Shown piece after piece: positions 14,431 to 57,872 of a DNA stretch of 64,000 nucleotides. Numbering within the stretch: position 1 is the stretch's first letter; every line of letters starts with the position of its first letter. Made by a program: the position numbers and the translations under genes. Location of the stretch: contig BAAHQB010000126.1 in assembly GCA_054601695.1 (NCBI GenBank), positions 186,001 to 250,000 of the forward strand, written 5' to 3'. A model generated the notes under the pieces. That model was not told the DNA's origin and did not search any database. It saw only the letters and a list, made by a program, of their open reading frames with translations. This DNA is from Amorphochlora amoebiformis. Lineage: Eukaryota > Cercozoa > Chlorarachniophyceae.

Positions 14431-14511
14431 CCAGATTCAAAGAAAAAAGACTTCAATTTGGTCGACAACGTCAGCTCTGAATACAACTCTCGCACACTCT
14501 CTCAATTGTAA
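11221..14511 (+). CDS. Probable C-terminal exons of the anoctamin gene
   Basis: Four islands with splice sites chain in phase and end in TAA: 11221-11258, 13006-13042, 13423-13462 (donor GTATGT) and 14435-14511. The first two encode [12 protein letters not shown] and [12 protein letters not shown]. They resemble the basic/acidic helix after the last membrane segment of ANO10-type proteins, where an IPD-K-P motif is followed by helical LEFESLEAL-like sequence. The last exon encodes a polar tail ending NSRTLSQL. Between 6506 and 11221 I expect the exons for the last membrane helices. Candidates are 8127-8168 (phase-compatible, encoding ISKMAGVVDSIQ) and 8993 onward (YWYTISHSALLTTL), but these two do not join cleanly, so the middle is unresolved. 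The tail could instead belong to a separate small gene. Confidence 0.45.
11280..11770 (+). repeat. Degenerate interstitial telomeric repeat
   Basis: CCCTAA units with many substitutions, broken by short unique patches (for example 11570-11610). It lies in the presumed intron between exons 11221-11258 and 13006-13042. Confidence 0.85.
13280..13400 (+). repeat. Interstitial telomeric repeat
   Basis: CCCTAA tract about 25-60 bases upstream of the acceptor (AATCCTAG) of candidate exon 13423-13462. Confidence 0.85.
13940..14110 (+). repeat. Short tandem repeat, unit about 50-60 bp
   Basis: Three imperfect copies of GGTTTACTTACGTAATTTCA followed by CCA-(A/T)-TTTAGAC. It lies in the presumed intron before the last anoctamin exon. 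Confidence 0.65.
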
Positions 14512-15188
14512 CGCCAACCCTACCTTTCTTAGTATAATATACCTCTCTCCGTGATTGCCGCGAGAGCGCCTCGAATGAGAGCGAGTGATGACGCGAGAGC
14601 GATTGATGATGAGAGCGCGCTCGAATGAGAGCGAGTGACCATGAGAACGCGATTTTTGGAATCTTCTTAGTCAATCTCCAAAATCCCGCCCCTTTTTCTC
14701 GAGAAAAACCTTCTGAGAGCGCGCTTTAACGAGAGCAAGCAATGAGATGGTAAAAAAAAACCGTTCTGAGAGCGCGCTTTAATGAGAGCAAGCAACGTGA
14801 TGGTCGGAAAAACCTTCTGAGAGCGCGCTTTAATGAGAGCTAGCAATGAGATGGTCGAAAAAAACCTTTTTTGAGAGCGCGCTTAAATGAGAGCATGGGA
14901 TGTGATGGAAACCAATCGAAGAGATCTATGCTCTTGAGCGATCTTTTTAAGAGTTCACAAGCGCTCTTAATGCTCTCGAGATATTCAAATTACCTGAAAG
15001 CGTGCTTTTTTGTGAGAGTTAGAGAGATGACCATATATCATGAAGAAAAATCGAAAACTGGGTTATAATTCTTTTGATACGCTCTGTATGTTGACTCTTA
15101 CCTACTGAGGTGGCCAGAATATGTGGATATATATATATATACACATATACATATATATATATATATATATATTTAAATATATATGGAG

Positions 15189-15226
<38 letters not shown>

Positions 15227-15476
15227 ATATATATATATATATGTAAATGTATATATATATATATATATATATAATATAAGGTCTCCTCGAATTCGCGGAA
15301 CTGAGGAAAATTCAAGATATACTACTTTTTTTACTGGGGGTATACATATGTTCAAATATAAATATTGTATATATACATATATATACAAATATATAGATAT
15401 ATATATGTAAGTATGTTAATGTATATTTATATACATATATACACATATTATAAACATATGTGTGTATATAAAAATA

Positions 15477-15519
<43 letters not shown>

Positions 15520-15563
15520 CACATATATGTATATATACACACATACATATATGTTTATGTACG

Positions 15564-15595
<32 letters not shown>

Positions 15596-15711
15596 CGTGT
15601 ATAATGTATTTATATATATATATATATATGCTTTGGTATAGAGTATTTTTTTTACGTTGACGACATATGTTAAAACACAATCGTTTTCACCAGGCTTATA
15701 AATATATATTC

Positions 15712-15748
<37 letters not shown>

Positions 15749-15784
15749 AGAATATATATATATATATACATAAGAATATAACAC

Positions 15785-15815
<31 letters not shown>

Positions 15816-15858
15816 CATATACGCATATGTATATATACATATTTAAGCTTAAAATTAC

Positions 15859-15910
<52 letters not shown>

Positions 15911-16009
15911 TATATTTGGATATATATATATGTATACATATATGTAAATATCAATATTTACATATATGTAATTATTTATATGTATATATATATATGTATG
16001 TATACACAG
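14512..16009. other. Intergenic stretch between two + strand genes
   Basis: Contains GAGAGCG-rich tandem repeats (14560-14905), a unique patch at 15000-15120, TA arrays and a short unique patch at 15275-15350. A - strand reading at 15019-15120 (frame ending DIWSSL before a stop) could be the end of a small gene but has no supporting family. No promoter element was recognised. Confidence 0.5.
14690..14905 (+). repeat. Tandem repeat, unit about 55 bp
   Basis: Four to five copies of TTCTGAGAGCGCGCTTTAAT followed by GAGAGCAAGCAATGAGATGG and a poly-A-rich spacer. Related GAGAGCG motifs precede it at 14560-14650. It is non-coding as far as I can see. Confidence 0.8.
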
Positions 16010-26521
<10,512 letters not shown>

Positions 26522-28476
26522 GAAAACTACTCTTATCTTCAATGAGGAAACACGAATATGTATTCATTTTTAACTTTTCGGGATTTTTTCCCGATATATA
26601 TTTGAAGTGTTTCTCATGACAAATTCGAACAAAAGCGAGAGATTCAACAAGTCTGTGTATCACTCCATTCGGTCTATGAACGGTGGTATTCTAGTAGCCC
26701 ATATACTAGATATAGCAGAACTTAACTGAGGAGTCTCTCCATAACTCTAGACCACTCGAATCCTCTGAAACTGACACTGATCATGTCTCTGTTGTCTGGA
26801 TATATCCGAACAGATCTGGATTTCGATGGCTCAAGATGAATTTGCTGAGATATGGATAATATCTAGAATATCTAGAATAAATATATAACGTTGGATCCAG
26901 AAGAATAACGCAGCTGTGGATGAATAATGTTGTGTAAGTTAATTACTGGTTAGAATCGTTCTCGGTTATCATGCTGAGATTATAATATCATTATATTATA
27001 TCGGACTATATCTAGTATATTACTACGGTATGAGTATGGATCATTAAATCCCTAGAATCCGTAGAGTCTAGAGAGTAGCCTCGGAAATATCGACTAGATC
27101 TAATATCTAGAGTGTATCTATCTACTCGATCTCTAGGATCTATGTCTGGTATATCTAGTATATAGGAGATATACCTTGTACGTGTATATAGTAGTATATT
27201 AACAACTTCTAGAACTTGGCAACTGGTATTTAGAACACGAGAACAATTAAATAACTGACAAAGCTAGTATGTAGTATTATTATGTACATATATGCACATA
27301 TACATATCCGATCATATGTCAATATGAATATATACATATATATCTCTGTAGTATGATGCATCGTCACCGTACTAGTTAGTCGTATGAAATACATCTGATA
27401 CGGCATATAATGATACATCGTATTTACATACATACTAATTAATAATACTCGTATATGTACATAAGTGTACAATAAGTATGTATCATGATACAAACTGGAC
27501 ATACGTATGAATAGTGAAACCAGCAACTAAGTTTTCACCATTGATTGATCAGTTCGATACCAATCTAGGCCGTGTATGACTAGTATCATCATATTCTAGT
27601 TGGTCAGAATAGTACACCGTCTAGACAGTGTTCAACAGTTACACTCACTCCACTATGAATACGTACGTACATGGTAGCACCGTTTAGTCACGTCAACATT
27701 CACTCATTTTAGATGCAATGCGTATATACTCACCGAATATTTAATCAGAGTACAATATTCATTCTAGTCATTTATGTACGCCAGTAACAACGTATACCTA
27801 CGTGATGTACGTCACGTTGATATACGCGCATATATAACAAAAATTTTATTAAAGTGTAATGTAACGACACATGCACGATCATCAATATCGGATGCAAGAT
27901 ACGTATACGTACCATGAGTACAGTGTAAATTCAGTAAGTATTCGTTATTATGTATACAATTAGTACTAAAATATACGTCTAATGATAAATTTGATTATGT
28001 ACCAAAGCTACAAGCTGATAGACAAGAAGTTACAAATGTCTAAAATGTGCACACTATACGTACGTACGTACGTACTAGCAGGCTGCGTACGTACGTACGT
28101 ACTAGCAGGCCACTGACCCCGTCGCGTATGTGTCTTCAATATATGTACGTGCCAACTACGATACTAATGCATACGTACGTATATGATTGAACACTTAGTA
28201 AATCAAGTATCATAGTGCGTACGTACTAGACGTAAACGAATAGTATATAATATGACATCCTTTACTATCAAGATCGTCCAGATATGACGCTCGCGAACAA
28301 GCTCTGTATTCTTTGTGCGGCTTAGGTTATTCCAGTGATTACATGTAAGCCAGTCAACTTCTCTCCGTAGAATCAATAATAACACTTGACAACACGTGTA
28401 TATCTGTCTGGTGGCCCTCACAATCTAGACAATGATTGAAAAATTGTGGTCATCTATCTATCTATCTATTTATCTA
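26522..28476. other. Intergenic island unusually rich in palindromic tetramers
   Basis: A 2 kb stretch with little TA microsatellite, lying between the 3' ends of two convergent genes. CTAG, GTAC, TCGA and GATC recur very often. A TACGTACGTACGTACTAGCAGG segment of about 24 bases occurs twice in tandem at 28057-28110. I see no convincing exon. A - strand reading at 26472-26663 has no recognised similarity and overlaps the terminal exon on the other strand. Confidence 0.55.
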
Positions 28477-28550
28477 TCACAAGGCGTCTCTTGCGATATT
28501 TTCCGCTCGTCTCGTCCAGGCCCCTAAGCCTGCCTCCGAGTCTTCTGTTA

Positions 28551-28628
<78 letters not shown>

Positions 28629-28719
28629 TACATGAATACAATTATATACTTATGAATACATAACATTTTTACATATACATAGTTACATGATGTGGATATG
28701 TGCTGACGTCATGTACATA

Positions 28720-28771
<52 letters not shown>

Positions 28772-28977
28772 GCATATATATATGTGATATATATACGCAT
28801 ATATATATATACACATATATATATATATATATATATGTGTATATATACCTCTGAGGGTGTCTTTGGCTTGCTCAATCCTATGGGATATTTCAATGGGTTA
28901 TATGGGTTATAGAGATATATTATAAATGTATGTACATATGTATCCAATATAGATATTATAATCTTATGTATGTATAC

Positions 28978-29013
<36 letters not shown>

Positions 29014-29051
29014 ATATATATTTGTTCAAACGTAAATGTGTGTTTCCTCCA

Positions 29052-29085
<34 letters not shown>

Positions 29086-29134
29086 GATGTATGTATATAT
29101 ATATATATGATATATTTATATGCATACAAATATC

Positions 29135-29187
<53 letters not shown>

Positions 29188-29380
29188 CTACTATATATAT
29201 ACACATATAATGTATATATGCGTAAAGTCAAATAGGTTTGTATTTGAATCTACATTACATATATGTGTATAAACATTGTATATATGTAATGGTATTATAC
29301 ATGGAATATACCTGTTTGCTAGTTTACGAAGTCAGATAGGTTTGTATATGAATGAATACATTATACACAGATATATATGT

Positions 29381-29426
<46 letters not shown>

Positions 29427-29499
29427 TATATTATATATATATATATATAATGGTGTATGGTATACACCTGTCAGCTATATATGTATATATACATACATA

Positions 29500-29537
<38 letters not shown>

Positions 29538-30021
29538 CATTGTATATCGTGGTATATGTATATACCTGTTATATTGTATATAGTTTTATATGGTATATAC
29601 CTGTTATATTGTATATAGTCTTATATAGTATATAACTGTTATATTAATATTGTATATAGTTTTATATGGTATTTACCTGTTATATTGTACATAGTCTCAT
29701 ATGGTATATACCTGCTATATTGTAATTGTTACATATGGTATATACCTGTTATATATTGTATTTATAGTTTTATATCGTATATATACCTGTTATATATTGT
29801 ATATAGTTTTATATGGTATATACCTGTTAGCTAGTTGTCCAAGTTTATTGAAAACCGCAGGTGATAAACTATTGTAGATATATATATATATACAAATATA
29901 CATACATATATATATATGCTTATATTTATGTATATGTGTATATATGTAATATAAATATCTATATATCTTTAATATATATATATATATATAGTACATATAT
30001 ATGTACACATACATGCATATA

Positions 30022-30082
<61 letters not shown>

Positions 30083-30131
30083 TTTTACACACATACTTAA
30101 ATATATTCAAGCGTAAATTTGAATCGAGGAG

Positions 30132-30166
<35 letters not shown>

Positions 30167-30349
30167 GTTTGGCTACTTGTAAATAATATGATGTACACCA
30201 TAGGTAGAGTTTATAGGTATGTGTCTATGTATTTTACCAAAATGACTAAATTGACATGTATTATATTGATAAACTTATAAGGTAGATATATCAAGTTCAA
30301 ATATTTATACACAGATTTATATATATATGTATATATATGTATACATATT

Positions 30350-30393
<44 letters not shown>

Positions 30394-30453
30394 ATATGTA
30401 TTTATATATATGAATATCAATATATATATGTATATATGTATATATGTATATAT

Positions 30454-30496
<43 letters not shown>

Positions 30497-30677
30497 TTAT
30501 ATATATATATATATATATATACAATATAATATATACAATATATATATATCAATATGCATGTATATATATGTATATACATTGTAAATGAATGTAAATAATG
30601 AGTTTATACATGCAGAATACGAACACACGTCGACATACCATCATATAATGACATTTATACATCAATATACAATATAT

Positions 30678-30719
<42 letters not shown>

Positions 30720-30748
30720 TATATGTATTAAAACACATATATGTATCC

Positions 30749-30779
<31 letters not shown>

Positions 30780-31200
30780 TATATATATATATATATATAT
30801 AATACTTACCAGAGTGCTACACGAACGTCTGAAACGACCTATTAGTATATGTTTCATACATAAAACATAACATATATATAAAACATATGCAGATAGTATA
30901 AAAAACATATGCAGATAGTATATATTACATATGCAGATAGTATATTACGTACATCACATATATATATATATATATATGACATATGCAGATAGTATATATT
31001 ATATACATAAAACATCATAATGCATGTTACATATATATAATGAATTATTACCTATATTACATATATAAAACCTGATACTATATAATTACATATATGAAAC
31101 TTTTTATGCATATACATGTATATGTATATGTACACATCTTTAGATGTACATATAAGCGTGTACATATCTTTAGATGTACATATAAGTATGTACAATATAT

Positions 31201-31239
<39 letters not shown>

Positions 31240-31510
31240 ATATATGTGTATATATGTGTATACATGTGTATTACCTGGATAACACGTATCATGCCGGACT
31301 TTATACATACATATAATATATACATACATATACACATAATACATATACATATATATATATATATATATATACATATATACATACACATATACATACACAT
31401 GTATACATAATATATATATACCTGCGTAATGGGTATCATGCCTGACTTTAGGCCTGTTCCTGCCCTACGTGTCAATGCCTTCGCCTCCATACTATTATAT
31501 ATATATATAC

Positions 31511-31556
<46 letters not shown>

Positions 31557-31828
31557 CATATCTACATAAGTAAATATGAATATCTACATTACAATTACAT
31601 ACTGAATAGCAATATTAAGATATCTTCTTATGTCATGTATATATCAAGTATTTATATAAAAATATACATATACGATGTTCTCTCTCTATGATATACACGA
31701 AGCATTATATACATATACATGCATATGTATATATATATATATATAAATATATATGATATATACATATATATAATGTATATATACGATATATATGTACATA
31801 TATATACGATATATATACGATATATATA

Positions 31829-31866
<38 letters not shown>

Positions 31867-32201
31867 TAACAATCTCCCTCCACCCCCTTACGTTCGAAAC
31901 GCCCTCCGAAATCCCTCTTCATCCTCTTCCTCCCCTCCCCCTGAAAATCCCGGGAGTCCCGGAACCACCCCGGGGATTCCCGGGACAGAACCCGGGATTC
32001 CTCGGTTGTCGATCTCTCGGAGCTCTCTGAAGATTTCAGAGGCTAGGGCTTCGCGTGTAAGGGTTTCCGAAGTGTTTGGGTTTTGGGGGGGGTCAGAGGC
32101 TAGTTTATTGTTTTTTCTGGGGTTATATAAATTGTATCTTTTAATGAATATATGTGCGCACTTACATATGGATATATGTATATTTAAGGGAATTGGATGT
32201 G

Positions 32202-32238
<37 letters not shown>

Positions 32239-32551
32239 GTGTGTATATGCATGAATGTATATATGTATATGTAGGTATCTATTAAATGTATAAATATAAA
32301 TATATAAAATATGCAAGGCAGAAAGATATATCTAATACGTACTACATGTGCATGTACATATTCATATTATATAAAGATATCTATATATACACCCACACAC
32401 ACGGATATATATATATACATATACATATATAATATATATATATATATGTATATATATAAATAGATATATATATATATATATTAATATACATATATAACAT
32501 ATGATTGCAAGGGATTCAAAGATCATGAAGTGTATATAACATATACATACA

Positions 32552-32582
<31 letters not shown>

Positions 32583-32901
32583 GTATATAATATATATACA
32601 TATATTATATATAAGAGATGTACACATACCCAAGTTGAATTCGGAGAGATTCTATGTATGTATATCCACGGATATATATATATATATATATATATATGCA
32701 TATTTTTATACATACATTTCAAGGGTACATTCCGTATATTGTATATTCATATATATATATATATATACGTATATATATTATATTATATATATATATATAT
32801 TGTATATATGTATACCCAAGTTCGTTTTGAAGAGACCTTAGGGTGTCCCCGAGACTACCAGAGGTGTTTTTTCCAATCCTTTTCCTATATATATATATAT
32901 C

Positions 32902-32935
<34 letters not shown>

Positions 32936-33001
32936 ATATATTATATATAATATATATATATAGTGTTTTTTCCAACATTTCCCCTACGTATATGAATATC
33001 G

Positions 33002-33079
<78 letters not shown>

Positions 33080-34016
33080 TCATATATATATAATATACAT
33101 ATATATATATATGCATATATAGAAACATACATATATATATACATATACAATTGCATATATGTTATACATATATATGTATTTATGTATGTATATATGTATA
33201 TATATATTTACATATTTATATATATAAATATATATTGTATACATGTATTAAAGGAAATATTTAAAAAATACATATAATGTATAGATTAAAATAAATGTAA
33301 ACTCATATACGAGGTATAAAAAATATATAGATATATATATATATAGATGTATACACAAAACATTCAGGAATTGAACTTCCAGAAAGAAAGTGAACAAACT
33401 ATCGAAAAGATAGAATTCCGAGAAATTTCGAGAGATTTCCAGAGATTCAGAGGAACCTTCGAGGAACGTCAAAAACGTTCGAAAAATGACGAGCATTTCC
33501 GAGAAAAATTCGAGACATTTTCAAAAAAATTAAAGAGAAAATTTGAACCACCCGAGGGCATCTAACACCGGATCTGAATATACCCCTAGCCTCGCATCTC
33601 GACTTTCTCGCTCGACAGCGTTCTTCGAACCCCGGGTATTCCCCTCGAATCCCGGGATTTCCATCGCTAAGGTTGGGTTTAGGATGAGGGTGGTTTTGAT
33701 CACATTGATGCGGGATTTACGGAAAGCGTGAGGGATAGTTGAGGTTTTTGTTACAGTAATCGATTTTTTGACCATTTTAGTCGGGTGAGTTAAGATTTTT
33801 CAGGTTAGGTAAATTTAACCAAGCTGATCGTCGTTAGAGTTAGGCAGTTTAGGTGAATTTAACCAAGTTGATCGTCGTAGGGGTCTGTATCTAGTTTAAG
33901 CCGACTTCGCTTTGAGTATTTACGGGATAGGGAGATCACCTGTAGAATATATGTATATGATGTATAAATATATGAAATATAAAAATTTCTGATTATTTAT
34001 GTTACTACCGCAGAGT

Positions 34017-34056
<40 letters not shown>

Positions 34057-34104
34057 ACTACCGCAGAGGTATGATAAACCTCTGTATGTGAATATACTTT
34101 ATAC

Positions 34105-34147
<43 letters not shown>

Positions 34148-34510
34148 TTCATGATTGGTAAAGACTCGGCCGATTATACGTAGCTTATATGCGGCTTTTC
34201 TTCTCTTCGTTTCTTTCTCACCCATGGGTTCCGAATCCACTTGGGTTCCGAGGTCACTTGGGTTCCGAGGTCATTTGCTTGATCACTTGGACCCATATGA
34301 CCTCGGAACCCAAGTAACCTCGGAATCCAAGTAACTCGGAATCCAAGTAACCTCGGAACCCAAGTGACCTCGTAGTCGGACATGTGATATATATCTTCAG
34401 CATACTTATTAAGATTCAGACCAGGGAGAGTCTCTTATATTGTGTTGCATTCAGAAAAACATACATGAATACTATAATAATGTATACACATGTAGATAAC
34501 ATATCTCTCT

Positions 34511-34541
<31 letters not shown>

Positions 34542-34576
34542 GGATATATTGTATTTTTACCATATACATATTATAC

Positions 34577-34608
<32 letters not shown>

Positions 34609-34749
34609 TGTATTATATGTACATAATAAGCATGGAATATACGTATAATAACCTCTGAGAACAGCTGCTGGGCTGGACTATGCTTCTCCATGTTCTAAAA
34701 GTATATATATATATATATATTATATATAATATATATTTAAATATATATA

Positions 34750-34833
<84 letters not shown>

Positions 34834-34840
34834 AATATAA

Positions 34841-34871
<31 letters not shown>

Positions 34872-35288
34872 ATTACACATAATGTTTTTCTACTTTCATA
34901 TATTAAACACATCCAATGGCACAGTTTTACATGTATAATATATATACATATATACATATGATATATGTATATATATATATAATATATTTATACGTATATG
35001 TTTTATTTTATGTATCTACACATATAAAAATACACATATAAATACGAAAAAAATGCAAATGTGTGTTAACATTCTTTTTACCTGGCACGCCGACCCTGCC
35101 CCCAACAGCGTTTGACAATACAGTAAACACCTTGCATTACGTCGCCTTAGGTATATATAGATATGTATGCATATATAATATATATATAAATACATATGTA
35201 TATATATATATATAATATATATATATAATATAATATGTACAAAAGAATTTGACCATATAGTAAACACCTGCATTGCGTCGCCTTACGT

Positions 35289-35339
<51 letters not shown>

Positions 35340-35419
35340 GTAGGTGTATACATAAAAATATATATGTACATGTATATATATATATATATATATATAGATA
35401 TATACACATATATTTTATG

Positions 35420-35469
<50 letters not shown>

Positions 35470-35473
35470 TACA

Positions 35474-35519
<46 letters not shown>

Positions 35520-35572
35520 CATTATATATATATATATATAACACAATGTAGTAAACCTCTGGCATTGAAACT

Positions 35573-35630
<58 letters not shown>

Positions 35631-35751
35631 TAAATAAATATACATATACATATATATATGTATATATATATATATATAAACATCATTATCACAGCGACCC
35701 AACAGGTCGATGCAGTCGTAGCATGACAGTAAGCAATCAACTCTCTTAGTC
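28477..35751 (-). CDS. Unrecognised multi-exon gene, TPR-like N-terminal part
   Basis: Twelve exons chain in one frame on the - strand, in transcription order: 35682-35751, 35082-35145, 34653-34694, 33864-33939, 33552-33666, 32816-32884, 31892-32116, 31422-31491, 30810-30838, 29824-29868, 28849-28877 and 28477-28544 (TGA stop). Together they give about 299 residues. The N-terminal part ([17 protein letters not shown], then [10 protein letters not shown]) looks like a TPR-type helical pair. The middle is Gly/Pro/Glu-rich ([28 protein letters not shown]). The C-terminal part is helical ([34 protein letters not shown]). The LSP-x-V-x3-L pattern faintly recalls the SRA1/Sec31 C-terminal fold, but I do not claim it. 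The 5' end is unresolved, because the first exon listed begins inside a codon. Confidence 0.7.
29258..29823 (-). repeat. About ten copies of an exon-donor junction
   Basis: On the - strand the segment ACAATATAACAGGTATATAC recurs about every 35-45 bases downstream of exon 29824-29868, whose own end is CTAACAG then GTATATACC. More distant copies (29320, 29258) keep ACCTATCTGACTT-type sequence. Confidence 0.8.
33780..33863 (-). repeat. Downstream copy of exon 33864-33939's 3' edge
   Basis: On the - strand ACGACGATCAGCTTGGTTAA at about 33815-33840 repeats the exon end and donor ACGACGATCAACTTGGTTAA. Confidence 0.75.
34225..34378. repeat. Inverted array of an 18 bp unit
   Basis: CACTTGGGTTCCGAGGT occurs about two to three times at 34236-34275. 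Its reverse complement ACCTCGGAACCCAAGT occurs about four times at 34297-34374. The arms could fold into a hairpin with a loop near 34276-34296. It lies in an intron of the 28-36 kb gene. Confidence 0.8.
35146..35565 (-). repeat. Upstream copies of exon 35082-35145's 5' edge
   Basis: On the - strand the exon start (AAGGCGACGTAATGCAAGGT, then GTTTACT) is copied at about 35245-35290 and, more diverged, at about 35540-35570. TA arrays separate the copies. Confidence 0.75.
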
Positions 35752-36114
35752 CTGTGGTACACTAATCCTATTACATTGCTGTCCGTTTAAACACAATTAG
35801 CTTGTGTTCCAAAAATATCAGCTAGATTGTCGAGTCATCTGAGGTCTAGTCTGTGTGACATGGCGTGATGTCACGTTCTGTCATATCTTGAAGACCGGTA
35901 ATACTGGGTAATATCAGGCAGTGTCATGTACCACCGGCAAGGTAGTCTCCGGGAAATCTCCACGATCTCTAGCAATCTCGGGAATACCTACTACAAGTCT
36001 GTCGCACTGTACATATACTTACGTGTCACGCTAAGTGTAACTGTATATATATACATATATGTATATATATATATTAATATAGATGTATGTATTTACATAT
36101 ATATATATATACAA

Positions 36115-36156
<42 letters not shown>

Positions 36157-36181
36157 TATATGTATATATATAATATATATG

Positions 36182-36258
<77 letters not shown>

Positions 36259-36393
36259 CATATATATATATAGATATATATATATATAATATACGTATAT
36301 GTATGCATACATAGATATATTGATATATACACACATTTATAACCTTATGACAGAAGCATTATATATATACATATAATATACATATATATATAA

Positions 36394-36440
<47 letters not shown>

Positions 36441-36542
36441 ATATATATAGTATATGTATATGTATATATATAGATATATTGGTTTATACGTATATTTCTA
36501 ACCATCTGACTTAGTCTAGTGACAGGCTTGAAGTCCTTCTCT
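35752..36542. other. Unassigned stretch between two - strand genes
   Basis: Unique sequence at 35752-36045 followed by TA arrays. A candidate 18-base exon with an ATATATACAG acceptor and GTAAGTAT donor lies near 36024-36041 on the - strand and would be phase-compatible with the downstream gene. It is too short to assert. No promoter was recognised. Confidence 0.4.
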
Positions 36543-56420
<19,878 letters not shown>

Positions 56421-57615
56421 CTGTTCAACACGATGCAAACCCCTTCCCGCTTCCCAACCGTAGCTTTTGCGCGAAACCCAGTGCGGCCCATGCGAAAAAC
56501 ACAAAGTATATAGCAACAAAACCACCGATGAAGCACGCCATGCCCGACAGTCTTCCATTGCCGAATATGTCACGATTCGTGACAGTTGTATTACTTGGGG
56601 GCCTTATCACGCATGGGACACGTGTCTGAAGTAGTACACCTTCCCGCTATCCCATGCAACTATGAGCATACATCTAGTGTCAGACAAACCCATACGTTTA
56701 CCCACCCCTAAAATTTCACTTACAGAGAATTCGTCATTCTTATTCGCCAGTCTTGTTATCAGACATTCAAGGTATGGGCCCAAAATCTGTTCAGACGCCG
56801 GAACCAAGAGATTTGACGGATGTCCTGGGGTCCATTGGTAGCAGAAAAGAGGATGCGACTCTATATATCGAGCACAAGGTACTGTAGACCTCGCAAAGTT
56901 CACTGCCCATCCCCAATGGACAACCAAGATGCTACTCACTAAGCGTCGAACCATCAGCCCTCACACCAAGTGGGCTATTAGAGACACTCATAAACGCGGC
57001 CCCGTATCTGGAAATACTCGAATGGAAACAGGCTTAAACGATGTCAAACACTCAATGAGAAATGGAAAATGAAGTGTACCTGGGAGCTTATTACTCATTG
57101 CTTCTTGATGTTTCTCGCTGCTCGAATGGCCGTCGAAGTACTCTGATAAGAAAGACTTCTCCTGGAAATGTGGCCTGTGCCGTAATTATCTCTACCATCG
57201 CTCAAAGGGCAAGGCATTTACAATTTCGTTCAAGCTACCAAGTCGGCCAAAGAAGACTGATGAGGCCATCTTTGGGTCCGTCCAAGCCATCCAGAATCGC
57301 ATCAAGGAGGCCAATAAGATCACAATACCAGGGACAACGGTTCACCTGCACAGAAGATGCAATCTTCTGGTTAGTGTCAGCCTGACATTTTCGCGGTGTT
57401 GAAGTAAAATCTGGCTTCCGCCTGATGAAACTCTTAAACGAGCCGTGGATTTCCTTGCTATCTGCAAACTGACAGATTTCCGTCCACCCCACGATGAAAT
57501 ATACGCACGCTGAACAAACATCATGATAGAGAAAGATCAGAGACGACGTGCATCGCAAGGTAATCTTTTACATCTATACACTATATTCACATGTACAAAT
57601 ACATATAATATATAC

Positions 57616-57648
<33 letters not shown>

Positions 57649-57687
57649 AAATACATAAAAATATTTGCATAATGCAAAAACCTATAA

Positions 57688-57742
<55 letters not shown>

Positions 57743-57805
57743 ATTTATATATAACTATATTTCTAGAACGTAGAACGTGAAAAATACATGTTTAATTACG
57801 TACAT

Positions 57806-57872
<67 letters not shown>

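Noticed and set aside
33347-33565. Acidic Lys/Glu-rich + strand reading
   Set aside because: It is built from GAGAAATTTCGAGAGATTTC-type repeats and overlaps the - strand exon 33552-33666.
33591-33775. A tempting N-terminus starting [12 protein letters not shown] on the - strand
   Set aside because: The exon chain enters at an acceptor at 33667 in the same frame, so the upstream part is better read as intron.
56425-56610. Hydrophobic - strand stretch CFIGGFVAIYFVFFAWAALGF
   Set aside because: Neighbouring frames are equally open and no splice path joins it to exon 56314-56420 with a reasonable intron length. Left undecided.
56607-56720. Possible MADS-box-like end (CMLIVAWDSGKVYYF) on the - strand
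   Set aside because: The preceding basic MADS helix is absent and the frame is interrupted.
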